Positions 20,071 through 31,488 are shown, counted from the stretch's first letter. The stretch is 48,834 nt of DNA from Marinobacterium iners DSM 11526 (GCF_900107855.1 NZ_FNRJ01000021.1:1-48834), one strand, 5' to 3'. Numbers and translations are program-made. The notes: a model not told the origin generated them from the letters alone.

Positions 20071-21561
20071 TCAGGAGCGGGGGTAGAGGATATTCAGCGG
20101 TACCGACCCACCACCATCGACCACGACGGCGGCATGCTCACGTGTCAGCTGACGAGGTTCTGATACACCGCAGGCATGGGCAATCATTTCAACTTCATGC
20201 ACCAGGTTGTGGTGAAAGTTGGCTACCCGCTCTGCCTTTACGTCCGGTACCAGCCCTTTGTGCAGTTTGGGGTTGTGAGTGGTAATGCCGGTGGGGCAGC
20301 TGTTTTTGTTGCACTGCAATGCCTGAATACAGCCCAGCGCAAACATGAAACCACGTGCGGTCACTACAAAGTCAGCCCCCAGACAGATCGCTGCCGCCAC
20401 ATCGGTCGGGTTGATCAACTTGCCCGATGCGATCACCCGCACCCGGTTGCGCAGGTTATGCTGGATAAGTTTATTGACCAGCAGCGGAAGACTCTCGCGC
20501 AGTGGTAGGCCAACGCTGTCCATCAGCGGCATGGGGGCTGCCCCGGTGCCGCCGTCAGCACTGTCCAGGGTAATGAAATCCGGTGCCGACTCACTGCCTC
20601 GATTTGACACAGCTTCACAGAATGCATCCAGCCAATCCGTACTGCCCAGCACCAGCTTGAAGCCGACCGGTTTTCCGGTCACTTCACGCACATGTGCAAT
20701 AAAATCCAGCAGGTCATCAATACTGGATATTTCCGGGTGGCGATTGGGGCTGATCGAGGCCTGCCCTTCCGGAATGCCACGCGCCTCGGCAATCTCGGCT
20801 GTCACCTTGTCACCCGGCAATATGCCGCCCTTGCCCGGCTTGGCACCTTGGCTCAGCTTGATTTCGAACATTTTGACCTGTTCAATCGCGGCCATTTTCG
20901 CCAGGCGCGCATCGTCAAGCCGTCCCTGTTCATTCCTGACGCCGTACTTGGCAGTGCCAATCTGAAATACGATATCGCAGCCACCGGTCAGGTGATGCTT
21001 CGACAGGGCGCCTTCACCGGTATTCATCCAGCAACCCGCTTTTGCTGCTCCCATCGACAATGCCTGTACCGCAGGTGCCGACAGAGCACCAAAACTCATG
21101 CCCGAAATATTGAGAAAGGATGGCGCATCGTAGGGCTGCCGGCAGTAGGGCCCAATCCGCATCGGTTGTGTACTGGCCGCATCTTCACTCAGTGTCGGAA
21201 ACGGGCAGTTCAGGAAGTAATAAGTCCCCGGCTTGCGCAGATCCCGTGTCGAACCAAAGGCCACCGTATTATCAATATTTTTCGCCGCCCGATAGACCCA
21301 GGAACGCTGGGCACGATTGAACGGCATCTCTTCACGGTCCATGGCAAAAAAATACTGACGCAAAAATTCGCCCAGTGTTTCGAACAGGTAGCGGAATCGC
21401 CCCAACAAGGGATAGTTGCGCCGTATGGTATGTGCCGTCTGGCGCTTGTCTATCTGATACATAATCACGCCAACAATAAGCAGGACAACAATCAGCAACA
21501 GCACGACAACACCAATAAGCGCAATAAAGTCGATCGCCAGCATGAAGATGGTTTCGTTCAT
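20071..21561 (-). CDS. FMN-binding glutamate synthase-like protein
   Basis: This 496-aa protein has one N-terminal membrane helix (about residues 10-38) and then a full glutamate-synthase alpha-subunit-type FMN barrel (GltS/Glu_synthase domain). Recognisable stretches are NISGMSFGALSAPAVQALS, NTGEGALSKHH, KPGKGGILPGDKVTAEIA, DSADGGTGAAPMPLMDSVG, and a Cys-rich loop with CIQALQCNKNSCPTGITTH that corresponds to the Fe-S cluster region. The glutamine amidotransferase domain is absent, so it is not a complete GOGAT; members of this membrane-anchored group have no well defined substrate. It appears to be a single-gene unit. Confidence 0.88.
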   Translation of the reverse strand: MNETIFMLAIDFIALIGVVVLLLIVVLLIVGVIMYQIDKRQTAHTIRRNYPLLGRFRYLFETLGEFLRQYFFAMDREEMPFNRAQRSWVYRAAKNIDNTVAFGSTRDLRKPGTYYFLNCPFPTLSEDAASTQPMRIGPYCRQPYDAPSFLNISGMSFGALSAPAVQALSMGAAKAGCWMNTGEGALSKHHLTGGCDIVFQIGTAKYGVRNEQGRLDDARLAKMAAIEQVKMFEIKLSQGAKPGKGGILPGDKVTAEIAEARGIPEGQASISPNRHPEISSIDDLLDFIAHVREVTGKPVGFKLVLGSTDWLDAFCEAVSNRGSESAPDFITLDSADGGTGAAPMPLMDSVGLPLRESLPLLVNKLIQHNLRNRVRVIASGKLINPTDVAAAICLGADFVVTARGFMFALGCIQALQCNKNSCPTGITTHNPKLHKGLVPDVKAERVANFHHNLVHEVEMIAHACGVSEPRQLTREHAAVVVDGGGSVPLNILYPRS

Positions 21562-21687
21562 TTCAGTCCCTGTCAGCCTGGTTGGTGCCCCCTATCCTAC
21601 CGCTCAGCCAGAGGAACAGCCATGGTCCGGTAGCGCAAAAGGCGGTCTTTCCTCCATTTCACTGAAGGGTTAAGCTGACACGAACAG

Positions 21688-22332
21688 ATGGATGGAGCCA
21701 CTGCCGTTATGCACGTACAAAAAGTTGTGGTGTTGCACGGTCTCTACATGTCAGGACTGGTGATGCGCCCTTTATGCAGGCGCCTGCATAAACAGGGTTA
21801 TCAGACACTCAACCTGACCTACAACACACTGTCGCCCGATCTGGATACGATCTGCACTCGAATCGATCAGTTTATCGACAACGAGCCCACCGCTTTCGTC
21901 TGCCATTCCATGGGAGGTTTGATTGCACGGCGCTACCTTGAACGCAACAGCAAACAGAGCCACTGGGTCGACTCGGTCATTACGCTGGGCACCCCTCACA
22001 AGGGCAGTCATCTGGCTCGTGAGATTCATGATTCCAGGTTCAAGGGGATGCTTAAAAACAGCATCGAATATTTGTTGGCCGACAATCATCACTGGCCCTT
22101 TAAAGCCCGGCTATACAGCATCGCAGGCGACCTTCCTGTGGGACTGATGCCTTTGCTGAGCAGGGATTCGATATCCGACGGGACCGTCCTGATTGATGAA
22201 ACCCGTGTCACCGGCATGACCGAACACAAGGTCTTTCCCCTCACTCACACCAGCCTGATTTACTCACGTCGGGTACTGAATTACATCGTTGAAACACTGC
22301 AACGACCAACCTCGACTGTGGCTGATGATTGA
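21688..22332 (+). CDS. alpha/beta hydrolase, triacylglycerol lipase-like
   Basis: The protein is 214 aa from the first ATG; MHVQKVVVLHG at 21709 may be the true start, since the oxyanion strand VVVLHGL begins there. The nucleophile elbow is CHSMGG (Ser at about residue 75), followed by TLGTPHKGS, and a His in FPLTHTSLIYS near the C-terminus completes the triad; DGTVL may supply the acid. No signal peptide is seen, so it is probably cytoplasmic. Confidence 0.82.
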   Translation: MDGATAVMHVQKVVVLHGLYMSGLVMRPLCRRLHKQGYQTLNLTYNTLSPDLDTICTRIDQFIDNEPTAFVCHSMGGLIARRYLERNSKQSHWVDSVITLGTPHKGSHLAREIHDSRFKGMLKNSIEYLLADNHHWPFKARLYSIAGDLPVGLMPLLSRDSISDGTVLIDETRVTGMTEHKVFPLTHTSLIYSRRVLNYIVETLQRPTSTVADD

Positions 22333-22428
22333 GTTGAGCTATGGCAAGCAGCGGGCTTTTAAATTGTCCTTTCGGTGAGTATTGGCCCATTATCCATACT
22401 GTATGGTCAAGAATACGGAGCCTCACTC

Positions 22429-22872
22429 ATGCCTTCAGTCAGGCGACAGACACAATCTGAAATAATCAGCCCCCCATTTCGTTGGGGCTGGTTACTGCTG
22501 ACTTGGGTCTGTATTGCCCTGGCCTTGATCGGCGCCCTGTTGCCGGGATTGCCCACCACCATCTTCGTACTGGTCGCCGCCTGGAGTGCTTCGCGCTGCT
22601 CACCCCGCCTGCGCGGCTGGTTGGAACAACATCGACTGCTTGGCCCATGTCTGCACAACTGGGAACAGGGTGGCTTTATCGATCGACGCACCAAATGGAC
22701 CGCCAGTATCGGCATGTTTGTGGCTCTTTGTATCGTACTAATCAGTATCCGCCACCCTGTATTGCTCCTGAGCATTCTGGTTTTCATCACCATCGGCGCA
22801 GTCGTTGTCTGGTCACGACCCGAGCCGGTCATGGACGAGTTAAAGCGGAATGACCACCGCGACTCAACATGA
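22429..22872 (+). CDS. DUF454 (YbaN) family membrane protein
   Basis: The 147-aa protein has three membrane helices and the family motif GLLLPGLPTT-like IGALLPGLPTTIFVLVAAW, followed by ASRCSPRLRGWLEQH and RTKWTASIGM. Start 22429 has GGAG 8 bases upstream; a GTG 54 bases earlier has none. The family's function is unknown. A bidirectional terminator follows. Confidence 0.85.
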   Translation: MPSVRRQTQSEIISPPFRWGWLLLTWVCIALALIGALLPGLPTTIFVLVAAWSASRCSPRLRGWLEQHRLLGPCLHNWEQGGFIDRRTKWTASIGMFVALCIVLISIRHPVLLLSILVFITIGAVVVWSRPEPVMDELKRNDHRDST

Positions 22873-22894
22873 GAGGCCCACACTTCGCGGATAC

Positions 22895-22923
22895 AAAAAT
22901 GCCCTGCACTGCAGGGCATTTTT
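22895..22923. terminator. bidirectional rho-independent terminator
   Basis: The stem AAAATGCCCTGC / GCAGGGCATTTT with a 3-base loop is flanked by A and T runs on the two sides, serving the convergent DUF454 gene and glmS. Confidence 0.9.
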
Positions 22924-22943
22924 CATTGTGACACAGGTATCTT

Positions 22944-24770
22944 TTATTCCACCGTAACCGATTTGGCCAGATTGCGTGGCTGATCCACATCCGTGCCCTT
23001 GAGAACGGCTACGTGGTATGACAGCAATTGCAATGGCAATGTAAAGGCTATCGGATCCAGTATGGCTGGCATCTCGGGAAGATGGATCACATGTACACCA
23101 TCCTCTGGCTGGATGCTTTGCTCGCAACCGGCAAACACAAACAGTTCACCGCCTCGGGCACGTACTTCCTGTAGATTGGCCTTGAGCTTGTCCAGCATGC
23201 CATTGCGAGGCGCCACCGCGATGACCGGCATCTCCTTATCCACCAGCGCCAGCGGGCCATGCTTGAGTTCACCAGCCGGGTAGGCCTCGGCATGAATGTA
23301 AGAGATCTCTTTCAGCTTGAGAGCTCCCTCCATTGCCACCGGATACAGACTGTTACGACCAAGAAACAATGCATGGTGCTTTTCGGCAAAGTGCGTCGAC
23401 ATCTGCTCAATCGCACCATCCAGCTGCAGCAGCTGTTGCAGCAGTTCAGGCAATTGCTGCAGGGCTGCGATCAGCTCGGTTTCACGCTCAGCGGTCAGGC
23501 TGTGACGACGCCCCAACGCAATGGTGGTCAACATCAGGGCAACCAGCTGGGAGGTAAATGCCTTGGTAGACGCCACCCCGATTTCAGGGCCGGCATTGGT
23601 CATCAGGCTAAGATCAGACTCCCGCACCAGTGAACTGCCCGGCACATTGCAGATTGCCAGTGTGGCCAGCACGCGCTGTTTTACTTCACGCAGTGCCGCC
23701 AGGGTATCGGCCGTTTCACCAGACTGGGACAGGGTCAACAGCAGAGTCCCCTCAGGCAACACTACCGGGCGGTAACGGAATTCACTGGCCACCTCAACCA
23801 TACAGGGGATGCCCACCAGATCTTCAATCCAGTATTTGGCTACCATCCCGGCATGGTAGCTGGTACCGCAGGCCACGATCTGCACCTGTTTCACCTGATC
23901 AAACACTGCACTTGCGCCACTGCCAAACGCTTGCTCCAGCAAGAGGCCCGAGGCGGTGCGCCCTTCCAGTACCGCCTGCATAACCCGCGGTTGCTCGTAA
24001 ATTTCCTTGAGCATGAAATGGCGAAACTCGCCCTTATCGGCATTGCCCAGTCCATGCTCGAAGGTGGTCACAGCACGTTCGACCACGTCTCCACTGGCAT
24101 CAAATACCTGAATGCGCTCAACCTCCAGCACCGCGATATCACCATCTTCAAGGAACATGAAGCGGTCGGTGACCGGCAGCAGTGCAAGCTGGTCGGAGGC
24201 GATGAAATTTTCGCCAATGCCAACCCCAATCACCAGCGGGCTGCCCTTGCGCGCGGTCAGCAGTTGCTCCGGGCTATCGGCATGAATCACGCCCAGTGCA
24301 AAAGCGCCTTCCAGATAACTCAACGTCTGGCGCAATCCATCCACTAAGGTCAGACCTTGTTTGAGCTCGCGATCCAGAAGGTGGGCAACCACTTCGGTAT
24401 CGGTTTCCGAGGTGAAGACATAGCCCTGCTGCTGCAGCTCACGTTTGAGCGGCTCGAAGTTTTCGATAATGCCGTTGTGTACCACCGCCAGGCGCTCGCC
24501 GGACATGTGCGGGTGAGCATTCTGTTCCGATGGTTTGCCGTGGGTCGCCCAACGGGTGTGGGCGATACCCAGATGCCCGGCCAGCGGCTGCTTCTCACAA
24601 GCCTCAGCAAGCGCCTGTACTTTACCAATACGGCGCAGGCGGCTGATCTGACCATGGTCCAGCACCGCCATACCGGCTGAGTCATAACCACGGTACTCAA
24701 GGCGACGCAGACCTTCCAGCAGAATTCCGGCCACGGAGCGCGCCGCAATGGCGCCTACAATTCCACACAT
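22944..24770 (-). CDS. glmS: glutamine--fructose-6-phosphate aminotransferase (isomerizing)
   Basis: The 608-aa enzyme makes glucosamine 6-phosphate, the entry to peptidoglycan and LPS amino sugars. The catalytic Cys is residue 2 (MCGIVGAIA), the glutaminase part has HTRWATHGKPS, and two SIS domains follow (CGTSYHAG, LSQSGETADTL, FLGRNSLYPVAMEGALKLKE). The C-terminus ends in the usual LAKSVTVE. It is 2 bp downstream of glmU and cotranscribed with it, as in E. coli. I saw no glmS ribozyme, as expected for a proteobacterium. Confidence 0.97.
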   Translation of the reverse strand: MCGIVGAIAARSVAGILLEGLRRLEYRGYDSAGMAVLDHGQISRLRRIGKVQALAEACEKQPLAGHLGIAHTRWATHGKPSEQNAHPHMSGERLAVVHNGIIENFEPLKRELQQQGYVFTSETDTEVVAHLLDRELKQGLTLVDGLRQTLSYLEGAFALGVIHADSPEQLLTARKGSPLVIGVGIGENFIASDQLALLPVTDRFMFLEDGDIAVLEVERIQVFDASGDVVERAVTTFEHGLGNADKGEFRHFMLKEIYEQPRVMQAVLEGRTASGLLLEQAFGSGASAVFDQVKQVQIVACGTSYHAGMVAKYWIEDLVGIPCMVEVASEFRYRPVVLPEGTLLLTLSQSGETADTLAALREVKQRVLATLAICNVPGSSLVRESDLSLMTNAGPEIGVASTKAFTSQLVALMLTTIALGRRHSLTAERETELIAALQQLPELLQQLLQLDGAIEQMSTHFAEKHHALFLGRNSLYPVAMEGALKLKEISYIHAEAYPAGELKHGPLALVDKEMPVIAVAPRNGMLDKLKANLQEVRARGGELFVFAGCEQSIQPEDGVHVIHLPEMPAILDPIAFTLPLQLLSYHVAVLKGTDVDQPRNLAKSVTVE

Positions 24771-24772
24771 GC

Positions 24773-26140
24773 TCAGGATCCTTTCTTCTGCGGGCGCACC
24801 CAGTTATCAAGATTGATCTGCTTGCCACGGGCCACCGCCAGCTGGTTGTCAGTCACGGTTTTGGTTACGGTAGAGCCAGCGCCGATGGTTGCACCAGCAC
24901 CAATATTGACCGGTGCCACCAGCGAGCTGTTGGAACCAATAAAGGCACCATCGCCGATACGGGTAAGGGACTTGTTAACACCATCATAGTTGCAGGTGAT
25001 GGTACCGGCTCCGACATTAACCTCTCGACCGATCTCGGCATCGCCGATATAGGTCAGGTGGTTGATCTTGGAGCCCTCTCCAATACGAGCCTTCTTGGTT
25101 TCTACAAAATTGCCTATCTTGCCGCCTTTGGCCAATTCGGTACCTGGACGAAGCCGAGCAAAGGGGCCGATCTGCGCATTGTCACCCACAGTAGCGCCAT
25201 CAATCATCGAATTGGCTTCTATACGACAACCTGCCCCAATCACCGCATTACGGATCAGGCAGTTGGGGCCAATTTCAACACCATCACCCAGCAGTACCTC
25301 GCCTTCGAACACCGCGTTGATATCGATCAGCACGTCACAACCGGTTTTCAGCACACCACGGACATCAATACGGGCAGGGTCGGCTAAGGTCACGCCTTCA
25401 GCCATCAGCATTTCGGCCTGCTGCTGCTGGAACCAGCGTTCCAGCTGAGCCAGTTGCAGACGATTATTGACGCCCTGTACCTCCTGCTCGGCTTTCGGCT
25501 GGATGGCGCGCACTCGCATGCCTTCTTCTGCCGCCATGGCGATCACATCGGTGAGGTAGTATTCGCCCTGAGCGTTATTCGCAGACAGACGTGGCAGCCA
25601 CTCATGCAGCGCCGCAGACGGCAGCGCCAGAATACCGGTGTTCACCTCACGGATCAGCTTTTGCTGTTCGCTGGCCTCCTTGTGCTCAACAATGGCCACC
25701 ACATCGCCAACTGCATTGCGAATGATTCGACCATATCCGGCTGGGTCTTCAAGATTCACTGTCAGCAGCCCAAGGTCGCCCTGTGAAGCAATACCTGTCA
25801 GCTGCTGCAGCGTTTCAGGACGCGTCAGTGGTACATCGCCGTACAGAATCAGTACAATCGAGTCGTTGCCGATCTGCGGCATCGCCTGAGCCACGGCATG
25901 GCCTGTCCCCAACTGCTCATGCTGCCAGACAAGATTCACTGCCTGACCCTTCATTGCCTGTTCAACCTGCTCACCGCCGTGTCCAATCACCACATGCAGC
26001 GCTTCAGCCTGAAGTGCCCGGGCACGATCAATAACATGCTGCAACATCGGCTTTCCTGCCAGTCGGTGCATCACTTTCGGCAACGCCGATTTCATGCGAC
26101 TGCCCTGTCCGGCAGCCAGAATCACTACATCCGTTTTCAT
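24773..26140 (-). CDS. glmU: bifunctional GlcNAc-1-P uridyltransferase / GlcN-1-P acetyltransferase
   Basis: The 455-aa protein makes UDP-GlcNAc. The N-terminal nucleotidyltransferase begins VVILAAGQGSRM with the K in SALPKVMH, and shows VLILYGDVPL and NTGIL. From about residue 250 a left-handed beta-helix of hexapeptide repeats carries KIGNFVETKKA, INHLTYIGDAEIG and NYDGVNK, the acetyl-CoA side. The start at 26140 gives the E. coli length; ATG one codon earlier is equally possible. A longer frame to 26173 would enter the palindrome upstream and does not match the family. It is divergent from the TrmB-type regulator. Confidence 0.95.
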   Translation of the reverse strand: MKTDVVILAAGQGSRMKSALPKVMHRLAGKPMLQHVIDRARALQAEALHVVIGHGGEQVEQAMKGQAVNLVWQHEQLGTGHAVAQAMPQIGNDSIVLILYGDVPLTRPETLQQLTGIASQGDLGLLTVNLEDPAGYGRIIRNAVGDVVAIVEHKEASEQQKLIREVNTGILALPSAALHEWLPRLSANNAQGEYYLTDVIAMAAEEGMRVRAIQPKAEQEVQGVNNRLQLAQLERWFQQQQAEMLMAEGVTLADPARIDVRGVLKTGCDVLIDINAVFEGEVLLGDGVEIGPNCLIRNAVIGAGCRIEANSMIDGATVGDNAQIGPFARLRPGTELAKGGKIGNFVETKKARIGEGSKINHLTYIGDAEIGREVNVGAGTITCNYDGVNKSLTRIGDGAFIGSNSSLVAPVNIGAGATIGAGSTVTKTVTDNQLAVARGKQINLDNWVRPQKKGS

Positions 26141-26162
26141 CATCCACAACTTGTCTGTTTGC

Positions 26163-26184
26163 GGCCCTGACACCTGTCAGGGCC
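26163..26184. promoter_or_regulatory. 22-bp perfect palindrome upstream of glmU (candidate operator)
   Basis: GGCCCTGACA and TGTCAGGGCC are perfect inverted arms around a 2-base centre (CC). It lies 23 bp before the glmU start and 80 bp before the divergent regulator. A 2-base loop is poor for an RNA hairpin, so a dimer-binding DNA site is the more natural reading. The same TGTCA/TGACA half-sites recur at 26199-26204 and 26242-26262. Confidence 0.5.
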
Positions 26185-26241
26185 CATTGATTCAAGAGTT
26201 GTCAGGCACTTTAGCGTATACTCGAAATCGATCAATCCTTT

Positions 26242-26262
26242 TTGTCACTCAAAAATTGACAA
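26242..26262. promoter_or_regulatory. inverted repeat immediately upstream of the TrmB-type gene
   Basis: TTGTCA (26242-26247) and TGACAA (26257-26262) form an inverted repeat with a 9-base spacer that ends one base before the regulator's ATG. It occupies the place of a ribosome binding site, none of which is visible, so binding here could give autorepression. A TATACT at 26216-26221 is a possible -10. Confidence 0.4.
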
Positions 26263-26263
26263 T

Positions 26264-27004
26264 ATGAACCAGCAGATTTTTGAACAGCTCGGTCTGAGTG
26301 AACGTGATGTCAGCATTTACAAGGCCTTGCTTGCATTGGGACCCAGTGCAATACGAACCGTTGCTGAACGCGCAGGTGTCAATCGCGGGACAACCTATGA
26401 GTGTCTTAAAAGCCTGCAACAGCGTGGAGTCGTCACCTACCTGCCCAAGGGCAAACGCCGCTATTTTTCAGCGCGAGAGCCAGAAGTATTACTCCAGTTG
26501 GCACAAGAGCGACGCCAGCAACTTGATCAGGCGATCAATCAGCTGAAAGGCAGTGTGATACCCGAACTGCACCACCTTAAACCTGAATTCAGCGTCGCCA
26601 ATGTGGAGTTTTATGAAGGGGATGCCGGGATTGAGCAGGTCCTGCGCGATATTCTCAACCGTGTTGGTGATCAGGATGAACGTGTCTACTCGGTGTTTTC
26701 CTCCAAGCCGATTCGACCCCTGTTGTACCGTCCATTTCCCAACTTCACGGCTCAGCGGGTCGCCCGCAAAATTCGCGTGCGGGTGATTGCGATCGGTGAT
26801 GGAGGTGAGAGCGCCGAGTACTCGGAACGTAAATGGATACGAACAGAGGGTTCAGTTGATGCGGCATACATTGCAATTTACCCACCACGCTGCGCCATTA
26901 TTTCGTTGGCTTCTGACAATTACCCTACCGCAGTGGTGATCGACTCACGTGAAGTTGCCGCTGCCCAGCAGATCATATTCAACACGCTGTGGGGCTTACT
27001 CTAG
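26264..27004 (+). CDS. TrmB family transcriptional regulator
   Basis: The 246-aa protein has an N-terminal winged helix-turn-helix (LSERDVSIYKALLALGPS, then AERAGVNRGTTYECLKSLQ and GVVTYLPKGKRRYFSA; residues about 11-70), a short coiled coil (about 75-100) and a C-terminal TrmB-type effector domain (about 110-245, EGDAGIEQVLRDIL). TrmB regulators mostly sense sugars or related metabolites. Its divergent position to glmU-glmS suggests a role in amino-sugar supply, an inference from location and shared half-sites. No Shine-Dalgarno sequence is visible before the ATG. Confidence 0.8.
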   Translation: MNQQIFEQLGLSERDVSIYKALLALGPSAIRTVAERAGVNRGTTYECLKSLQQRGVVTYLPKGKRRYFSAREPEVLLQLAQERRQQLDQAINQLKGSVIPELHHLKPEFSVANVEFYEGDAGIEQVLRDILNRVGDQDERVYSVFSSKPIRPLLYRPFPNFTAQRVARKIRVRVIAIGDGGESAEYSERKWIRTEGSVDAAYIAIYPPRCAIISLASDNYPTAVVIDSREVAAAQQIIFNTLWGLL

Positions 27005-27065
27005 CGAAAGCACGCAACATGATTTCTGCAACGCTTCATAGCCGTCACGTAATATCCAGATACAA

Positions 27066-27091
27066 AAAAAGCAGCCCTGAGGCTGCTTTTT
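27066..27091 (-). terminator. rho-independent terminator of the atp operon
   Basis: AAAAAGCAGCC / GGCTGCTTTTT with a 4-base loop; on the minus strand the stem is followed by TTTTTTT, 20 bp beyond the atpC stop. It can also stop the convergent regulator transcript. Confidence 0.9.
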
Positions 27092-27111
27092 GCATGCAGT
27101 CGAAAGGTTGG

Positions 27112-27537
27112 TTATTTACCAATCTTGCGACGAATCTGCTGCAGAGTGCGAAGCTGAGCCGCTGCTTCAGCCAGCTGAGCCGCAGCACGTGAGTATTCGA
27201 ACTCGCCGGTCTTGTCAGCCATGGCATGCTCAGCATGCTTCTGGGCTTCAAGCGCGGCAGCTTCACTCAGGTCACCCGCACGCAGTGCAGTATCAGCAAG
27301 CACTGTCACTTTATGCGGCTGTACTTCGATAAAGCCACCGGAGACGTAGAATACATCTTCCTCACCGCCCTGCTTGCGCAGCTCGACAGGGCCTGGTTTC
27401 AGTTCCGTCAGAAGCGGAGCGTGACCCGGATAGATACCCAGGTCACCCAGGCTACCTGTCACGGAGACGAACTCGATCAGGCCGGAGAAGATCTGCTCTT
27501 CGGCACTTACGATGTCACAATGAACAGTCATAGCCAT
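27112..27537 (-). CDS. atpC: ATP synthase F1 subunit epsilon
   Basis: The 141-aa protein has the N-terminal beta sandwich ([49 protein letters not shown]) and the C-terminal two-helix regulatory region rich in Ala and Glu. It is the last gene of the atp operon, 33 bp after atpD. Confidence 0.96.
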   Translation of the reverse strand: MAMTVHCDIVSAEEQIFSGLIEFVSVTGSLGDLGIYPGHAPLLTELKPGPVELRKQGGEEDVFYVSGGFIEVQPHKVTVLADTALRAGDLSEAAALEAQKHAEHAMADKTGEFEYSRAAAQLAEAAAQLRTLQQIRRKIGK

Positions 27538-27570
27538 CTTGATTACCTCTTAAAAGGTTCCGCGCGGAAC

Positions 27571-28980
<1,410 letters not shown>

Positions 28981-29005
28981 TTAACTTTTAAACCTGTTCA
29001 CTGCA

Positions 29006-29869
29006 TCAAACAGCAGCAGCACCACCGACGATCTCGGAAATTTCCTGAGTAATCGCCGCCTGACGAGCCTTGTTGTATACCAGTTGAAGCTCGTCGATCA
29101 GGTTGCCGGCGTTGTCGGTTGCATTCTTCATCGCCAGCATTCGGGCTGCCTGTTCACAGGCGTTGTTCTCAACCACGGCCTGATAGACCAAGGACTCGAT
29201 GTAACGCGTCAGCAGGCCGTTCAACAGCTCCTTCGCGTCCGGTTCGTACAGATAGTCCCAGTGATGGTTGAGCGTCTTGTCATCGTCTTCCGCCTTCAGC
29301 GGCAGCAGCTGCTCAACGCCAGGCTTCTGGGTCATGGTGTTCACGAAATCGTTGGATACGATGAACAATTGATCCAGCTTGCCTTCGTCGAAGTTATCCA
29401 GCATCACCTTGACCGAACCGATCAGCTGTTCCAGTTCCGGCGCATCGCCGAGACCGCCCTTCGCAGCAACGACGTTACCGCCGTAGTTACGGAAGAAGGT
29501 GATTGCCTTAGAGCCCAGTGCACAGATATCGACTTCGATATTCCTGTCGTGGAACTCTTTCATTTTGCTTACAGCTGCCTTGAACGCATTCACGTTCAAA
29601 CCGCCACAGAGGCCACGGTCGGATGCCACAATAATGAAGCCGACACGTTTGACCTCACGCTCCTGCATGTAGAGGTGCTTGTATTCAGGGTTGGCTTTCG
29701 CCAGATGCTGAATAACACCACGGATGCTCTGGGCGTACGGACGGGAAGACTGCATGCGATCCTGGGCTTTACGCATCTTCGATGCAGCAACCATTTCCAT
29801 GGCGCTGGTGATTTTGCGCGTGCTGCCAATGCTCGCAATCTGCGTCTTAATCTCTTTTCCGACTGCCAT
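29006..29869 (-). CDS. atpG: ATP synthase F1 subunit gamma
   Basis: The 287-aa rotor shaft starts with the conserved [20 protein letters not shown] and ends with the matching C-terminal helix ([17 protein letters not shown]). The middle Rossmann-like part has [10 protein letters not shown]. Spacing to atpA is 74 bp and to atpD 37 bp. Confidence 0.98.
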   Translation of the reverse strand: MAVGKEIKTQIASIGSTRKITSAMEMVAASKMRKAQDRMQSSRPYAQSIRGVIQHLAKANPEYKHLYMQEREVKRVGFIIVASDRGLCGGLNVNAFKAAVSKMKEFHDRNIEVDICALGSKAITFFRNYGGNVVAAKGGLGDAPELEQLIGSVKVMLDNFDEGKLDQLFIVSNDFVNTMTQKPGVEQLLPLKAEDDDKTLNHHWDYLYEPDAKELLNGLLTRYIESLVYQAVVENNACEQAARMLAMKNATDNAGNLIDELQLVYNKARQAAITQEISEIVGGAAAV

Positions 29870-29943
29870 AGTTCCGCCTATTAAACTTGAATCAGTATTG
29901 GACCGGCCGGTGTATCTGGCCGGTCACCAGCTCTGACGAGCAA

Positions 29944-31488
29944 TTACCAAGTTTGGGTAGACTTGAACTTCTCGATGCCAGCCTTGAACTGAGCCGCGAT
30001 TTCGTCGTCGTAACCGCCTTTCTCGTTCACTTTCGCCATCAGATCAGCGTGTTCGCTGTTGAAGTAGGCGACCAGGGCTGCTTCGAATGCACCGATCTTG
30101 TCCAGCTCGACACCTTTCAGGAAGCCTTCGTTGGCAGCGTACAGGCTCAGACCCATCTCGGCGACGGACATCGGAGAGTACTGTTTCTGCTTCATCAGCT
30201 CGGTTACGGCCTGGCCGTGTTCCAGCTGGTTACGAGTAGCATCATCCAGGTCGGAAGCGAACTGCGCGAACGCTGCCAGCTCACGGTACTGAGCCAGTGC
30301 CAGACGCACACCGCCACCCAGCTTCTTGATGATCTTGGTCTGGGCAGAACCACCCACTCGGGATACGGACAGACCTGCGTTGATCGCAGGACGTACGCCA
30401 GAGTTGAACAGGCTGGCTTCCAGGAAGATCTGGCCATCGGTGATGGAGATTACGTTAGTCGGTACAAACGCAGATACGTCACCACCCTGGGTTTCGATGA
30501 TCGGCAGCGCGGTCAGAGAACCGGTCTGGCCTTTCACTTCACCCTTGGTGAACTGTTCAACGTAGTCAGCATTTACACGGGACGCACGCTCCAGCAGACG
30601 GGAGTGCAAGTAGAATACGTCACCCGGGTATGCTTCACGGCCCGGCGGACGACGCAGCAGCAGAGAGATCTGACGGTATGCCCAAGCCTGCTTGGTCAGG
30701 TCGTCAAATACGATCAGCGCGTCTTCACCGCGGTCACGGAAGTATTCACCCATGGTCGCACCGGCGTACGGTGCCAGGTACTGCATGGCAGCCGGATCAG
30801 CAGCGCCTGCAGCGACAACGATGGTGTGATCCATCGCACCGTGCTCTTCCAGCTTGCGCACCACGTTGGCGATGGTGGACTGCTTCTGTCCGATCGCAAC
30901 GTAGATACACTTGATGCCGGTACCTTTCTGGTTGATGATCGCATCGATCGCAATTGCGGTCTTACCGATCTGACGGTCACCGATGATCAGCTCACGCTGG
31001 CCACGGCCAACCGGTACCATCGCGTCAATCGCTTTCAGACCGGTCTGAACCGGCTGATCTACGGACTGACGTGCAATTACACCCGGCGCTACCTTCTCAA
31101 CCGCGTCGGTGAGCTTGGTATTGATCGGTCCCTTGCCATCGATCGGGTTACCCAGCGCGTCAACAACGCGACCAAGCAGTTCCGGACCAACCGGCACTTC
31201 AAGAATACGACCGGTACAACGTGCGGTCATGCCTTCGACCAGACCCTGATAGTCGCCCAGTACTACGGCGCCGACAGAGTCGCGCTCCAGGTTCAGTGCC
31301 ATACCGTAGACACCGCCCGGGAATTCGATCATCTCGCCGTACATAACGTCGGCAAGACCGTGGATCAGGATAATACCATCGGATACGCTGACGATGGTGC
31401 CCTCGTTACGGGCTTCAGAAGACACATCAAGTTTCTCGATGCGCTTCTTGAGAATCTCGCTGATCTCAGATGGATTCAGTTGCTGCAT
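29944..31488 (-). CDS. atpA: ATP synthase F1 subunit alpha
   Basis: The 514-aa non-catalytic nucleotide-binding subunit has the P-loop [15 protein letters not shown] (about residue 170), the arginine-finger region [19 protein letters not shown] and the N-terminal [17 protein letters not shown]. It is complete and ordinary. Confidence 0.98.
   Translation of the reverse strand: MQQLNPSEISEILKKRIEKLDVSSEARNEGTIVSVSDGIILIHGLADVMYGEMIEFPGGVYGMALNLERDSVGAVVLGDYQGLVEGMTARCTGRILEVPVGPELLGRVVDALGNPIDGKGPINTKLTDAVEKVAPGVIARQSVDQPVQTGLKAIDAMVPVGRGQRELIIGDRQIGKTAIAIDAIINQKGTGIKCIYVAIGQKQSTIANVVRKLEEHGAMDHTIVVAAGAADPAAMQYLAPYAGATMGEYFRDRGEDALIVFDDLTKQAWAYRQISLLLRRPPGREAYPGDVFYLHSRLLERASRVNADYVEQFTKGEVKGQTGSLTALPIIETQGGDVSAFVPTNVISITDGQIFLEASLFNSGVRPAINAGLSVSRVGGSAQTKIIKKLGGGVRLALAQYRELAAFAQFASDLDDATRNQLEHGQAVTELMKQKQYSPMSVAEMGLSLYAANEGFLKGVELDKIGAFEAALVAYFNSEHADLMAKVNEKGGYDDEIAAQFKAGIEKFKSTQTW

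Noticed and set aside
22895-22944. glmS ribozyme or GlmY/GlmZ-like element near glmS
   Set aside because: The ribozyme occurs in the 5' leader of Gram-positive glmS; here glmS follows glmU by 2 bp and the only structure is the terminator.
26933-26955. CTCACGTGAAG resembling part of a parS site
   Set aside because: Only the central TCACGTGAA matches TGTTTCACGTGAAACA and the flanks differ; it lies inside the TrmB-type gene, so chance is likely. No convincing parS was found near parAB.
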